The notes beneath the pieces were generated by a model that did not search any database, was not told where the DNA came from, and was given only the letters and a program-made list of their open reading frames with translations. Shown here in pieces: positions 37,301-45,788 of a DNA stretch of 64,000 nucleotides. Numbering within the stretch: the stretch's first letter is position 1; each line of letters starts with the position of its first letter. The stretch lies in contig NZ_JASLAW010000254.1 in NCBI RefSeq assembly GCF_030147005.1, positions 7,603 to 71,602 of the forward strand. The letters run 5' to 3'. The stretch comes from Pseudomonas sp. Its GTDB lineage: Bacteria > Pseudomonadota > Gammaproteobacteria > Pseudomonadales > Pseudomonadaceae. The position numbers and the translations under genes were made by a program.

Positions 37301-38830
37301 ATTTACTCGATTGAAGACTTGTCGCAGCTCATTTTCGACCTCAAACAAGTCAACCCGCAGGCTCTGGTCTCGGTGAAACTGGTGGCGGAAGCCGGCGTCG
37401 GCACCATCGCCGCCGGCGTCGCCAAGGCCTATGCCGACCTGATCACCATCTCCGGCTACGACGGCGGCACCGGCGCTTCGCCGCTGACCTCGATCAAGTA
37501 CGCCGGTGCGCCGTGGGAACTGGGCCTGGCCGAAACCCACCAGACCCTGCGCGGCAACGACCTGCGCGGCAAGGTTCGCGTGCAGACCGACGGCGGCCTG
37601 AAAACCGGCCTCGACGTCATCAAGGCCGCGATCCTCGGCGCCGAAAGCTTCGGTTTCGGCACCGCGCCGATGATCGCCCTGGGCTGCAAATACCTGCGCA
37701 TCTGCCACCTGAACAACTGCGCTACTGGCGTCGCCACTCAGAACGAGAAGCTGCGCAAGGATCACTACATCGGCACCGTCGACATGGTGGTGAACTTCTT
37801 CACCTACGTCGCCGAAGAAACCCGTGAGTGGCTGGCCAAGCTGGGCGTACGCTCGCTGGAAGAGCTGATTGGGCGTACCGACTTGCTGGACATCCTCCAG
37901 GGCCAGACCGCCAAGCAACAGCACCTGGACCTGACGCCGCTGTTGGGCAGCGATCATATCCCGGCGGACAAGCCACAGTTCTGCCAGGTCGAGCGCAACC
38001 CGCCGTTCGATAAAGGCCTGTTGGCCGAGAAAATGGTCGACATGGCCGGTTCCTCGATCAATGACGCCAGCGGTGGCGAATTTGCTTTGGATATCTGCAA
38101 CTGCGACCGTTCCATCGGTGCACGCATCTCCGGCGAAATCGCGCGCAAGCACGGCAACCAGGGCATGGCGAAAGCGCCGATCACCTTCCGCTTCAAGGGC
38201 ACTGCGGGTCAGAGCTTCGGCGTATGGAACGCCGGCGGCCTGCACATGTACCTCGAAGGCGACGCCAACGACTACGTGGGCAAGGGCATGACCGGTGGCA
38301 AGCTGGTGATCGTTCCCCCTGAAGGCAGCGTCTACAAGAGCCAGGACAGTGCCATCATCGGCAACACCTGCTTGTACGGCGCCACCGGTGGCAAGCTGTT
38401 CGCCGCTGGTACCGCCGGTGAGCGTTTCGCCGTGCGTAACTCCGGTGCCCACACCGTGGTGGAAGGCACCGGCGATCACTGCTGCGAGTACATGACCGGT
38501 GGCTTTGTCGCCGTATTGGGCAAGACCGGTTACAACTTCGGTTCGGGCATGACCGGCGGTTTCGCCTACGTGCTCGACCAGGACAACACCTTCGTCGACA
38601 AGGTCAACCACGAGTTGGTCGAGATCCAGCGCATCAGCGGCGAAGCCATGGAATCCTACCGCAACCACTTGCAGCATGTGCTGGACGAGTATGTTGAGGA
38701 AACCGGCAGCGAATGGGGTCGTAACCTCGCCGAGAACCTCGATGACTACCTGCGTCGTTTTTGGTTGGTCAAGCCCAAGGCTGCCAACTTGAAATCGTTG
38801 CTTTCCAGCATCCGTGCCAACCCGCAGTGA
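34385..38830 (+). CDS. gltB: Glutamate synthase large subunit
   Basis: GltB makes glutamate from glutamine and 2-oxoglutarate with the GltD electron supply. The 1481-residue protein has a short propeptide, the glutamine amidotransferase nucleophile in DNCGFGLIAH (Cys15), an FMN-binding synthase domain (for example SGYDGGTGASPLTSIKYAG), the 3Fe-4S cysteines CKYLRICHLNNCATG (about residue 1100) and the C-terminal beta-helix (GLHMYLEGDANDYVGKGMTG). Start 34385 (MKAGLYQPDEF) puts Cys close to the N-terminus. It is followed by gltD 32 bases later. Confidence 0.96.
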   Translation: MKAGLYQPDEFKDNCGFGLIAHMQGEPSHTLLQTAIEALTCMTHRGGINADGKTGDGCGLLIQKPDQFLRAVAKEQFAVELPKQYAVGMVFFNQDPAKAEAARENMNSEITAAGLQLVGWRKVPIDTSVLGRLALERLPQIEQVFIAGDGLSDQDMAIKLFTSRRRSSVLNAADTDHYICSFSHKTIIYKGLMMPADLTAFYPDLSDERLQTAICVFHQRFSTNTLPKWPLAQPFRFLAHNGEINTITGNRNWAVARRTKFANDLMDLEELGPLVNRVGSDSSSMDNMLELMVTGGIDLFRGVRMIIPPAWQNVETMDPDLRAFYEYNSMHMEPWDGPAGVVMTDGRYAVCLLDRNGLRPARWVTTTNGFITLASEIGVWNYKPEDVIAKGRVGPGQILAVDTETGQILDTDAIDNRLKSRHPYKQWLRKNALRIQATMEDNDHGSAFYDVDQLKQYMKMYQVTFEERDQVLRPLGEQGYEAVGSMGDDTPMAVLSQRVRTPYDYFRQQFAQVTNPPIDPLREAIVMSLEVCLGAERNIFQESPEHASRVILSSPVISPAKWRSLMTLERPGFERQIIDLNYDESLGLEAAVRNVADQAEEAVRAGRTQIVLTDRHIAPGKLPIHASLATGAVHHRLTEKGLRCDSNILVETATARDPHHFAVLIGFGASAVYPFLAYEVLGDLIRTGEVLGDLYEVFKNYRKGITKGLLKILSKMGISTVTSYRGAQLFEAIGLSEEVCELSFRGVPSRIKGARFVDIEAEQKALAAEAWSARKPIQQGGLLKFVHGGEYHAYNPDVVSTLQAAVQQGDYAKFKEYTSLVDNRPVSMIRDLFKVKTLDTPLAISEIEPLESILKRFDSAGISLGALSPEAHEALAEAMNRLGARSNSGEGGEDPARYGTLKSSKIKQVATGRFGVTPEYLVNAEVLQIKVAQGAKPGEGGQLPGGKVNGLIAKLRYAVPGVTLISPPPHHDIYSIEDLSQLIFDLKQVNPQALVSVKLVAEAGVGTIAAGVAKAYADLITISGYDGGTGASPLTSIKYAGAPWELGLAETHQTLRGNDLRGKVRVQTDGGLKTGLDVIKAAILGAESFGFGTAPMIALGCKYLRICHLNNCATGVATQNEKLRKDHYIGTVDMVVNFFTYVAEETREWLAKLGVRSLEELIGRTDLLDILQGQTAKQQHLDLTPLLGSDHIPADKPQFCQVERNPPFDKGLLAEKMVDMAGSSINDASGGEFALDICNCDRSIGARISGEIARKHGNQGMAKAPITFRFKGTAGQSFGVWNAGGLHMYLEGDANDYVGKGMTGGKLVIVPPEGSVYKSQDSAIIGNTCLYGATGGKLFAAGTAGERFAVRNSGAHTVVEGTGDHCCEYMTGGFVAVLGKTGYNFGSGMTGGFAYVLDQDNTFVDKVNHELVEIQRISGEAMESYRNHLQHVLDEYVEETGSEWGRNLAENLDDYLRRFWLVKPKAANLKSLLSSIRANPQ

Positions 38831-38862
38831 TATGCGCCTGAAGAGTTTGATGAGGTTTTAAC

Positions 38863-40281
38863 ATGGCTGAACGTCTGAATAACGACTTCCAGTTCATCGA
38901 TGTCGGGCGCGAAGATCCGAAGAAGAAACTGTTGCGTCAACGCAAGAAAGAGTTCGTGGAAATCTATGAACCCTTCAAACCCCAGCACTCGGCCGAGCAG
39001 GCCCACCGCTGCCTGGGGTGCGGTAACCCGTATTGCGAATGGAAGTGCCCGGTGCACAACTTCATTCCCAACTGGCTCAAGCTCGTGGCCGAGGGCAACA
39101 TCCTCGCTGCCGCCGAGTTGTCGCACCAGACCAACACCCTGCCGGAAGTCTGCGGCAGGGTTTGTCCCCAGGACCGTCTGTGCGAGGGTGCCTGTACCCT
39201 CAACGACGGCTTCGGCGCGGTGACCATCGGTTCGGTGGAGAAGTACATCACCGACACCGCGTTCGCCATGGGCTGGCGCCCGGACATGTCCAAGGTCAAG
39301 CCGACCGGCAAGCGCGTCGCCATCATCGGCGCCGGTCCTGCCGGCCTGGGCTGCGCCGACGTGTTGGTGCGCGGCGGTGTGACCCCGGTGGTGTTCGACA
39401 AGAACCCTGAAATCGGCGGCCTGCTGACCTTCGGCATTCCCGAGTTCAAGCTGGAAAAAACCGTACTGAGTCACCGTCGTGAAGTGTTCACCGGCATGGG
39501 TATCGAGTTCCGCCTCAATACCGAAATCGGCAAAGACATCACCATGGAACAACTGCTTGCCGAATACGATGCCGTGTTCATGGGCATGGGCACCTACACC
39601 TACATGAAGGGCGGCTTTGCCGGTGAAGACCTACCGGGCGTGTACGACGCGCTCGACTTCCTGATCGCCAACGTCAACCGCAACCTGGGTTTTGAAAAGT
39701 CGCCGGAAGATTTCGTCGACATGAAAGGCAAAAAAGTCGTGGTGCTCGGCGGTGGCGACACCGCGATGGACTGTAACCGTACGTCGATCCGCCAGGGCGC
39801 CAAGACGGTGACCTGTGCGTACCGCCGTGACGAAGCCAACATGCCCGGCTCGCGCAAAGAGGTGAAGAACGCCAAGGAAGAAGGCGTGAAATTTCTCTAC
39901 AACCGCCAGCCAATCGCGATTGTCGGTGAAGATCGCGTCGAAGGTGTGAAGGTGGTCGAGACCCGTCTCGGCGAACCGGACGCCCGTGGCCGTCGCAGCC
40001 CCGAGCCTATCCCGGGTTCCGAAGAAATCATCCCGGCCGACGCCGTGGTCATTGCCTTCGGTTTCCGCCCGAGCCCGGCGTCGTGGTTCGAACAGTTCGA
40101 AATCCAGACCGACAGCCAGGGCCGCGTCGTGGCCCCGGAGCAAGGCCAGTACAAGCACCAGACCAGCAACCCGAAAATCTTCGCCGGTGGCGATATGGTG
40201 CGCGGTTCGGATTTGGTGGTAACGGCGATCTTCGAAGGGCGCAATGCCGCCGAAGGCATCCTGGATTACCTGCAAGTCTGA
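38863..40281 (+). CDS. gltD: Glutamate synthase small subunit
   Basis: GltD feeds electrons from NADPH to GltB. The 472-residue protein has two N-terminal cysteine clusters (CLGCGNPYCEWKCPVHN and CGRVCPQDRLCEGACTL) for 4Fe-4S centres, the FAD motif IIGAGPAGLGCADVL and the NADPH motif VVVLGGGDTAMDC. The length is normal. It is the last gene of gltBD, followed by REP repeat 3. Confidence 0.96.
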   Translation: MAERLNNDFQFIDVGREDPKKKLLRQRKKEFVEIYEPFKPQHSAEQAHRCLGCGNPYCEWKCPVHNFIPNWLKLVAEGNILAAAELSHQTNTLPEVCGRVCPQDRLCEGACTLNDGFGAVTIGSVEKYITDTAFAMGWRPDMSKVKPTGKRVAIIGAGPAGLGCADVLVRGGVTPVVFDKNPEIGGLLTFGIPEFKLEKTVLSHRREVFTGMGIEFRLNTEIGKDITMEQLLAEYDAVFMGMGTYTYMKGGFAGEDLPGVYDALDFLIANVNRNLGFEKSPEDFVDMKGKKVVVLGGGDTAMDCNRTSIRQGAKTVTCAYRRDEANMPGSRKEVKNAKEEGVKFLYNRQPIAIVGEDRVEGVKVVETRLGEPDARGRRSPEPIPGSEEIIPADAVVIAFGFRPSPASWFEQFEIQTDSQGRVVAPEQGQYKHQTSNPKIFAGGDMVRGSDLVVTAIFEGRNAAEGILDYLQV

Positions 40282-40311
40282 GCCTGATCCCAAGTTGAAA
40301 TGGGATCAAAA

Positions 40312-40400
40312 TGTGGCAGCGGGCTTGCTTGCGAAGACGGTATACCAGTCACCCGATGTATAGGCTGACCCACCGCCTTCGCGAGCAAGCCCGCTCCCAC
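40312..40400. repeat. REP-type inverted repeat 3
   Basis: Arms TGTGGCAGCGGGCTTGCTTG (40312) and the near-complement CGAGCAAGCCCGCTCCCAC (40382) flank about 40 bases between gltD and hemE. This is the GCGGGCTTGCTCGCGAA subfamily shared with repeats 4 and 7. Confidence 0.92.
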
Positions 40401-40448
40401 TTTCGTTCTGCCGCGCGGTTATGTCCGCGACAAATTGACCCGATAGAC

Positions 40449-40476
40449 AAAAGGCACGGCGCATTCCGTGCCTTTT
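40449..40476. terminator. Hairpin terminator upstream of hemE
   Basis: A perfect inverted repeat AAAAGGCACGG / CCGTGCCTTTT with a six-base loop lies 48 bases before the hemE ATG. It may stop gltBD readthrough, or act as a leader hairpin if the hemE promoter lies upstream. Confidence 0.7.
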
Positions 40477-40523
40477 GCGTCGCGCTCTGAGAAAATGCCC
40501 GCACTTTTTTTGCGGATGCCGAC

Positions 40524-41591
40524 ATGACTGCCCTCAAGAACGACCGTTTCCTTCGTGCCCTGCTCAAGCAACCCGTAGACGTCACCCCCGTGTGGATGAT
40601 GCGCCAGGCCGGTCGCTACCTGCCGGAATACCGTGCCAGTCGCGCCCACGCCGGTGACTTCATGAGCCTGTGCATGAACCCGGAGTTCGCCTGCGAAGTC
40701 ACGATGCAGCCGCTGGACCGCTACCCGCAACTGGACGCGGCCATCCTCTTTTCCGACATCCTCACCATCCCGGACGCCATGGGCCAAGGCCTGTACTTCG
40801 AGACCGGCGAGGGCCCGCGCTTCAAGAAAGTCGTCAGCACCCTGGCTGATATCGAAGCCTTGCCGATCCCTGATCCGCACAAAGACCTCGGCTATGTGAT
40901 GGACGCCGTGAGCACCATCCGCCGTGAGCTCAATGGCCGCGTGCCGTTGATCGGTTTCTCCGGCAGCCCTTGGACCCTGGCCACGTATATGGTCGAAGGC
41001 GGCTCGTCGAAAGACTTCCGCAAGACCAAGGCCATGCTCTACGACAACCCGCATGCCATGCACCTGCTGTTGGACAAGCTGGCGCAGTCGGTCACCGCGT
41101 ACCTCAATGGCCAGATCATGGCTGGCGCGCAAGCGGTGCAGATCTTTGATACCTGGGGCGGCAACCTGTCAGCGGCGGCTTATCAGGAATTCTCCCTGGC
41201 CTACATGCGCAAGATCGTCAGCGGCCTGATCCGCGAGCACGAAGGCCGCAAGGTCCCAGTGATCATGTTCACCAAGGGCGGCGGCCTGTGGCTGGAAAGC
41301 ATCGCCGACGCCGGCGCTGACGCACTGGGCCTGGACTGGACGTGCGACATCGGCGAAGCCCGCCAGCGCGTGGGCAACCGCGTTGCGCTGCAAGGCAACA
41401 TGGACCCAACCGTGCTGTACGCCAAGCCGGAAGCGATTCGCACCGAAGTCGGCCGCATCCTCGCCAGCTACGGCAAAGGCACCGGGCACGTGTTCAACCT
41501 CGGCCATGGCATCACCCCGGAAGTGAACCCGGAGCATGCCGGCGCATTCCTGCGCGCGGTGCATGAGCTGTCGGCGCAATACCACGAATAA
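40524..41591 (+). CDS. hemE: Uroporphyrinogen decarboxylase
   Basis: HemE decarboxylates uroporphyrinogen III to coproporphyrinogen III in haem synthesis. The 355-residue protein has the N-terminal signature TPVWMMRQAGRYLPEYR and the second signature GFSGSPWTLATYMVEGG, with catalytic Asp in LFSDILTIPDAMG. The length is normal. The gene follows gltBD in the standard order and ends just before REP repeat 4. Confidence 0.96.
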   Translation: MTALKNDRFLRALLKQPVDVTPVWMMRQAGRYLPEYRASRAHAGDFMSLCMNPEFACEVTMQPLDRYPQLDAAILFSDILTIPDAMGQGLYFETGEGPRFKKVVSTLADIEALPIPDPHKDLGYVMDAVSTIRRELNGRVPLIGFSGSPWTLATYMVEGGSSKDFRKTKAMLYDNPHAMHLLLDKLAQSVTAYLNGQIMAGAQAVQIFDTWGGNLSAAAYQEFSLAYMRKIVSGLIREHEGRKVPVIMFTKGGGLWLESIADAGADALGLDWTCDIGEARQRVGNRVALQGNMDPTVLYAKPEAIRTEVGRILASYGKGTGHVFNLGHGITPEVNPEHAGAFLRAVHELSAQYHE

Positions 41592-41603
41592 ACGCAAAAA
41601 AAA

Positions 41604-41685
41604 TGTGGGGGCGGGCTTGCTCGCGAATACGGTGGTTCAGTGACGAATTTGTCCACTGACTTTCGCGAGCAAGCCCGCTCCCACA
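41604..41685. repeat. REP-type inverted repeat 4
   Basis: Arms TGTGGGGGCGGGCTTGCTCG (41604) and CGAGCAAGCCCGCTCCCACA (41666) are almost perfect complements around about 42 bases, between the convergent hemE and MFS genes. Confidence 0.93.
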
Positions 41686-41701
41686 GCAAAGCAGGGTAGC
41701 G

Positions 41702-42976
41702 TCAAGACTTCGCTTGCCCCAGCGGTGGCAACTTCGCCAACTTCAATGCCACCAGCAACGCACCGACCAACAACGCCACCACAAACGCGCCAATCCCGTT
41801 CCACCCGCCGAAGTGCCAGAAGAACCCTCCCGCCGTCCCGGCAATGCTCGACCCCACGTAATAGCAAAACAGATACAGCGACGACGCCTGGCCCTTGGCC
41901 TTGACCGCACGGCGGCCGATCCAGCTGCTGGCTACCGAGTGGGCGCCAAAAAAGCCGAAGGTGAGGATCAGCATGCCCGGCACTACCAGCCATAGTGGCG
42001 TGAACAGCGTCAGGACCATGCCGATGAGCATCAGCACAATGGTGCCCCACAGCACGCGACGGCGGCCGAGGCGGTCGGCCAGGGCGCCGATTTTTGCCGA
42101 GCTGTAGATGCCTGACAGATACACCAGCGACAGCAGGCCGACCACGGCTTGGCTGAGGTCATACGGATCGGCCAGCAGGCGATAGCCGATGTAGTTGAAC
42201 GTCGTCACAAACGCGCCCATCAGCAGAAAGGCTTCAAGGAACAACCACGGCAGGCCCGCGTCCTTGAAGTGCATCACGAAGCCATCCAGCAGGTTGCGCG
42301 GCTTGAGGCTGCTGGCGCGGAAGTTGCGCGATTCGGGGAGGATTTTCCAGAACACCGTCGCGGCGATCAGCGCAAGGCCGCCGATGATCAGCATTGCCGT
42401 GTGCCAACTGACGAAGTCGATCAATATGCCGATGATCAGCCGTCCGCTCATGCCGCCAATGGCGTTGCCGCCGATGTACAGCCCCATGGCCAGGCCGATG
42501 TGCTGCGGGTGAATCTCTTCGCTCAGATAGGTCATTGCCACGGCGGCCAGGCCGCTCAACGACAGGCCCACCAGCGCACGCATCAGCAGAATGCCTTCCC
42601 AGCTTGGCATCAAGCCGCTGGCAATGGTGGCCAGCGCTGCACAGAACAGCGCGGCGACCATTACCGGCTTGCGCCCCAGCCTGTCGGAAATCGGCCCGGT
42701 GATCAGCAGGCCGAAGGCAAGCATCGCCGTGGCGACCGACAGGATCAGGCTGCTCTGTGCGGCATTGATGGAAAACTCGTGGGACAGCGCCGGCATCATC
42801 GGCTGTACGCAATACAACAGCGCAAAGGTGGCAAACCCGCCGCAGAACAACGCCAGCACCGTGCGCATGAACATCGGCGTGTCTTTTTCGATGTACTCGT
42901 CATTGAGCTGCGCCATCACGTCATCGAGGGCTGGCGGCGGGCTGTGTTGAGTAAGTGGAGCAGCAGCAGGATTCAC
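41702..42976 (-). CDS. MFS transporter (YnfM-like)
   Basis: This 424-residue permease has twelve predicted membrane helices after a cytoplasmic N-terminus of about 35 residues, with the MFS loop motif GPISDRLGRKPVMVAALF after helix 2 and the related ALADRLGRRRVLWG in the second half. It is closest in general pattern to the YnfM/arabinose-efflux type. The substrate cannot be read from sequence. It diverges from the LysR regulator at 43101, which is likely to control it. Confidence 0.88.
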   Translation of the reverse strand: MNPAAAPLTQHSPPPALDDVMAQLNDEYIEKDTPMFMRTVLALFCGGFATFALLYCVQPMMPALSHEFSINAAQSSLILSVATAMLAFGLLITGPISDRLGRKPVMVAALFCAALATIASGLMPSWEGILLMRALVGLSLSGLAAVAMTYLSEEIHPQHIGLAMGLYIGGNAIGGMSGRLIIGILIDFVSWHTAMLIIGGLALIAATVFWKILPESRNFRASSLKPRNLLDGFVMHFKDAGLPWLFLEAFLLMGAFVTTFNYIGYRLLADPYDLSQAVVGLLSLVYLSGIYSSAKIGALADRLGRRRVLWGTIVLMLIGMVLTLFTPLWLVVPGMLILTFGFFGAHSVASSWIGRRAVKAKGQASSLYLFCYYVGSSIAGTAGGFFWHFGGWNGIGAFVVALLVGALLVALKLAKLPPLGQAKS

Positions 42977-43020
42977 GGGGGGACCTCGGGGAGAAAGTCT
43001 GCCAGGACTGACAATACAAA

Positions 43021-43048
43021 AAAGAATATAGCTGCCTAATGATTCTTT
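43021..43048. promoter_or_regulatory. Candidate LysR operator
   Basis: A perfect inverted repeat AAAGAAT (43021) / ATTCTTT (43042) with a 14-base spacer lies between the divergent MFS and LysR genes. The spacing is longer than the classical T-N11-A box. It is a plausible autoregulatory site. Confidence 0.45.
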
Positions 43049-43100
43049 CCAATATATTGTTCGACCTGTTTGATAGCTTTAACGACTTAATGAGGTTTGC

Positions 43101-44027
43101 ATGGAATTACGCCACCTGCGGTACTTCATCGCCGTCGCCGAGGAGCTGCATTTTGGCCGCGCCGCGCAAGTGCTGGGCATTTCGCAACCGCCGTTGAGCC
43201 AGCAGATCCAGGCATTGGAGCAAGAGGTGGGAGCGCGGTTATTTGAGCGTACCAACCGTCGGGTCGAGTTGAGCGAAGCGGGGCGCCTGTTTCTGCATGA
43301 GGCGCGCCTGGTGCTGGCGCAAGTGGATAAAGCGGCGGACGTCGCGCGGCGGGCGCAGATGGGGGAGCTGGGAGAGCTGAAAATCGGATTCACCTCGTCG
43401 GCGCCCTTCAATGCCAGCATTCCCCAAGCGATTTTTGCGTTTCGCCAAGCCTTTCCAGCCGTGCACTTGAGCCTGCAGGAAATGAGCAGCACCGAGGTGG
43501 CCGAGTCGCTGGTGAATGAATCGATCCAGGTCGGGCTGATGCGGCCTTTGCCGTTGCCCGAATCACTGTGTGTGGTCGAGTTGATGCGCGAGCCCTTGGT
43601 GGCGGTACTGAACGCCGGGCATCCTTTGGCGCAGGGCAGCGAGCGCGGCTTGCACCTGGCGCAATTGGCGGAAGAACCGTTCGTGTTTTTCCCGCGCGCC
43701 TACGGCAGCGGTCTTTATGCGCAACTGCTCAGCCTGTGCCGTGACGCCGGCTTCAGCCCCCATGTCGCCCAGGAAGCGGGGGAAGCGATGACCATCATCG
43801 GTCTGGTGGCGGCGGGATTGGGCGTATCGGTGCTGCCGGCGTCGTATCAACGGATACGGATCGATGGCGTGGTGTATCGCACGTTGCTGGATCCGGAAGC
43901 GGTGACGGCAGTATGGCTGGTGCAGCGCAAGGGCGCGCAGACGCCGATGGCGAGGGCGTTTGTGGAGTTGTTGACGCGTAGGGCGGTGGCGCCGATGCTT
44001 GCCGAGTTCCCGAAAGGGGGCTTGTGA
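43101..44027 (+). CDS. LysR-family transcriptional regulator
   Basis: The 308-residue protein has an N-terminal winged helix (MELRHLRYFIAVAEELHFGRA, then LGISQPPLSQQIQALEQEVG) and a substrate-binding domain of the BenM/CatM-like type (about 90-300). It is divergent from the MFS gene at 42976 with a 124-base gap containing an inverted repeat. The inducer is unknown. Confidence 0.9.
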   Translation: MELRHLRYFIAVAEELHFGRAAQVLGISQPPLSQQIQALEQEVGARLFERTNRRVELSEAGRLFLHEARLVLAQVDKAADVARRAQMGELGELKIGFTSSAPFNASIPQAIFAFRQAFPAVHLSLQEMSSTEVAESLVNESIQVGLMRPLPLPESLCVVELMREPLVAVLNAGHPLAQGSERGLHLAQLAEEPFVFFPRAYGSGLYAQLLSLCRDAGFSPHVAQEAGEAMTIIGLVAAGLGVSVLPASYQRIRIDGVVYRTLLDPEAVTAVWLVQRKGAQTPMARAFVELLTRRAVAPMLAEFPKGGL

Positions 44028-44106
44028 AAATGTGAGGGGCCTGGGCGACCAGCCATCGCAGAGCCAGGCAGGAAGCGGCGATGACAAGCCAACCTGATTG
44101 TGAAGA

Positions 44107-44127
44107 GGGCGCCGAAAGGCGCCCTTT
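44107..44127. terminator. Terminator between LysR gene and lipoprotein gene
   Basis: GGGCGCC-GAAA-GGCGCCC followed by TTTGT forms a seven-base-pair stem with a GNRA-type loop. It lies between convergent genes and could end both the LysR transcript and the aryl polyene operon. Confidence 0.75.
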
Positions 44128-44139
44128 GTCGTTTCTGGC

Positions 44140-44535
44140 TTACTGCATTCCCGCCGAGCGCAAACCAGCCATGATGTCGCGATCGAGCATGCTCACCCAA
44201 CGGTTGTAGTTGCGATGGATTTTGCCGTCCTTGTAGCCCAAATCGCGGCTGTCGCGGTAGGTGATGGCGTAGCTGTTGCGCGTGTAGCGGATGTCGATGG
44301 CGGCATAGAACTGGTTGCGCACGATGATTTCGGCCTGCACCAGTTGCGGGCTCAGGCGTTGCACCGTCCACTCGCGTTTTTGCAGGGCTGCGACGATCAC
44401 CTGTTTCATTTTTTCTTCGCTGACCTGAGTTGTGGCCGGCAGGTCGTGCTGTGTGTTGAGCACCGGTTTGTTGGTGCAACCGGCGGTGGTCAGCAGGGCC
44501 AGGGTGATCAGGGTAGCGCGTAGCAGGGAAGACAT
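44140..44535 (-). CDS. Small lipoprotein at the end of the aryl polyene operon
   Basis: The 131-residue product has a lipoprotein signal peptide (LALLTTAGC, Cys about residue 20) followed by a mixed alpha/beta domain with EEKMKQVIVAALQKREWTV and YAITYRDSRDLGYKDG. The fold is not recognised. It lies 26 bases after the ketosynthase gene on the same strand, so it is probably the last gene of the operon. Its role in pigment export or in the envelope is inference only. Confidence 0.75.
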   Translation of the reverse strand: MSSLLRATLITLALLTTAGCTNKPVLNTQHDLPATTQVSEEKMKQVIVAALQKREWTVQRLSPQLVQAEIIVRNQFYAAIDIRYTRNSYAITYRDSRDLGYKDGKIHRNYNRWVSMLDRDIMAGLRSAGMQ

Positions 44536-44561
44536 TCCGTTTTCTCCAATCGATTTAAAAG

Positions 44562-45788
44562 TCAGGACCAGCGGCGGAAGATCAGCGAAGTGTTGACGCC
44601 GCCGAAGGCAAAGTTGTTGTTCATCACGTAGTCGTGGTGCATCTCGCGAAAGCCGCCTTGCAGGTAATCCAGCTCACCGCATTGCCGGTCCACGCAATCC
44701 AGATTGAAGGTGTGCACGTATTGGTCGCGGTTCATCATCTCGATGCTGAACCACGACTCCAGCGCCCCGCACGCGCCCAAGGTGTGGCCAAGGAAGCTCT
44801 TCTGCGAACTGATGGGCATGCGGCTGCCGAACAGGCTGCTCGTGGCCAGGGTTTCGGCGATGTCGCCCTGGTCGGTGGCGGTGCCGTGGCCGTTCACGTA
44901 GCCGATGGCGGACGGTTCAAGCCCGGCATCTTCCAGCGCCAGCTCCATGGCGCGGCGCATGGTTTTCTGTTCCGGGCGGGTGGTGTGCTGGCCGTCGGCA
45001 TTGCTGCCAAAGCCGACCAGTTCGGCGTGGATGTGCGCACCCCGCGCCAACGCGTGTTCCAGCTCTTCGAGCACCAGCATGCCGCCGCCTTCACCAATCA
45101 CCAGGCCATCGCGACCGCTGTCGTAGGGGCGTGGGCTGGTTTGCGGTGCGTCGTTTTTCAGGCTGGTGGCGTAGAGCGCGTCGAACACCATCGCTTCGGT
45201 GGGGCAGAGTTCTTCGGCACCGCCGGCAAGCATCAACGGCAGGCGGCCGAACTTGATTGCCTCGTAGGCATAGCCGATGCCCTGGCTGCCGCTGGTGCAG
45301 GCGCTGGACGTTGGGATCAAACGCCCGGTCAGGCCAAAAAAGATGCTGATATTCGCCGCGGTGGTGTGCGGCATCATGCGCACATAGGAGTTGGCATTCA
45401 GCCCCTCGGCCACCGAGTTCAGCAGCATATTGCCGAACGCTTTGATCTCATCGGTGCTGCCGGTGGACGAGCCACACGCCACGCCCATGCGCCCGTCCTT
45501 GATCGACGCGTCGCCGAGCAAGCCGGCGTCCTGCAACGCCTGCTCCGCTGCCCACACGGCCAGGCGCGAGACGCGGCCCATGCTGCGAAGCTGCTTGCGC
45601 GTCCAGTGCGGGGGCACGACGAACGTGTCAATCGGCCCGGCCAGACGCGTGTTCAATTCGGTGAAACGGTCCCACTCATCCATGCGCCGGATGCCGCTGC
45701 GGTTGGCGCGAAAGTTGGCCGCGATGGTGTCCCAATCGCTGCCCAGGGAGGTCATGCCGGCCATGCCGGTGACGACAACGCGCTTCAT
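44562..45788 (-). CDS. Beta-ketoacyl-ACP synthase (ApeR-like)
   Basis: The 408-residue FabF-like condensing enzyme has the complete triad: Cys164 in SSACTSGSQG, His301 in GHGTATDQGD and His335 in FLGHTLGACGALE, with Lys330. It extends acyl chains by condensation with malonyl-ACP. Starting at 45788 (MKRVVVTGMAG) gives the family N-terminus, four bases overlapping none of the preceding ketoreductase beyond its stop. In aryl polyene clusters a homodimeric FabF-type synthase (ApeR) initiates the chain with the aryl starter; assignment to ApeR rather than ApeO rests on its position at the end of the operon. Confidence 0.85.
   Translation of the reverse strand: MKRVVVTGMAGMTSLGSDWDTIAANFRANRSGIRRMDEWDRFTELNTRLAGPIDTFVVPPHWTRKQLRSMGRVSRLAVWAAEQALQDAGLLGDASIKDGRMGVACGSSTGSTDEIKAFGNMLLNSVAEGLNANSYVRMMPHTTAANISIFFGLTGRLIPTSSACTSGSQGIGYAYEAIKFGRLPLMLAGGAEELCPTEAMVFDALYATSLKNDAPQTSPRPYDSGRDGLVIGEGGGMLVLEELEHALARGAHIHAELVGFGSNADGQHTTRPEQKTMRRAMELALEDAGLEPSAIGYVNGHGTATDQGDIAETLATSSLFGSRMPISSQKSFLGHTLGACGALESWFSIEMMNRDQYVHTFNLDCVDRQCGELDYLQGGFREMHHDYVMNNNFAFGGVNTSLIFRRWS

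Noticed and set aside
34334..38677. A 1447-codon open frame on the strand opposite gltB
   Set aside because: It mirrors gltB codon bias in a GC-rich genome, has no ribosome site or recognisable domain, and gltB itself is certain.
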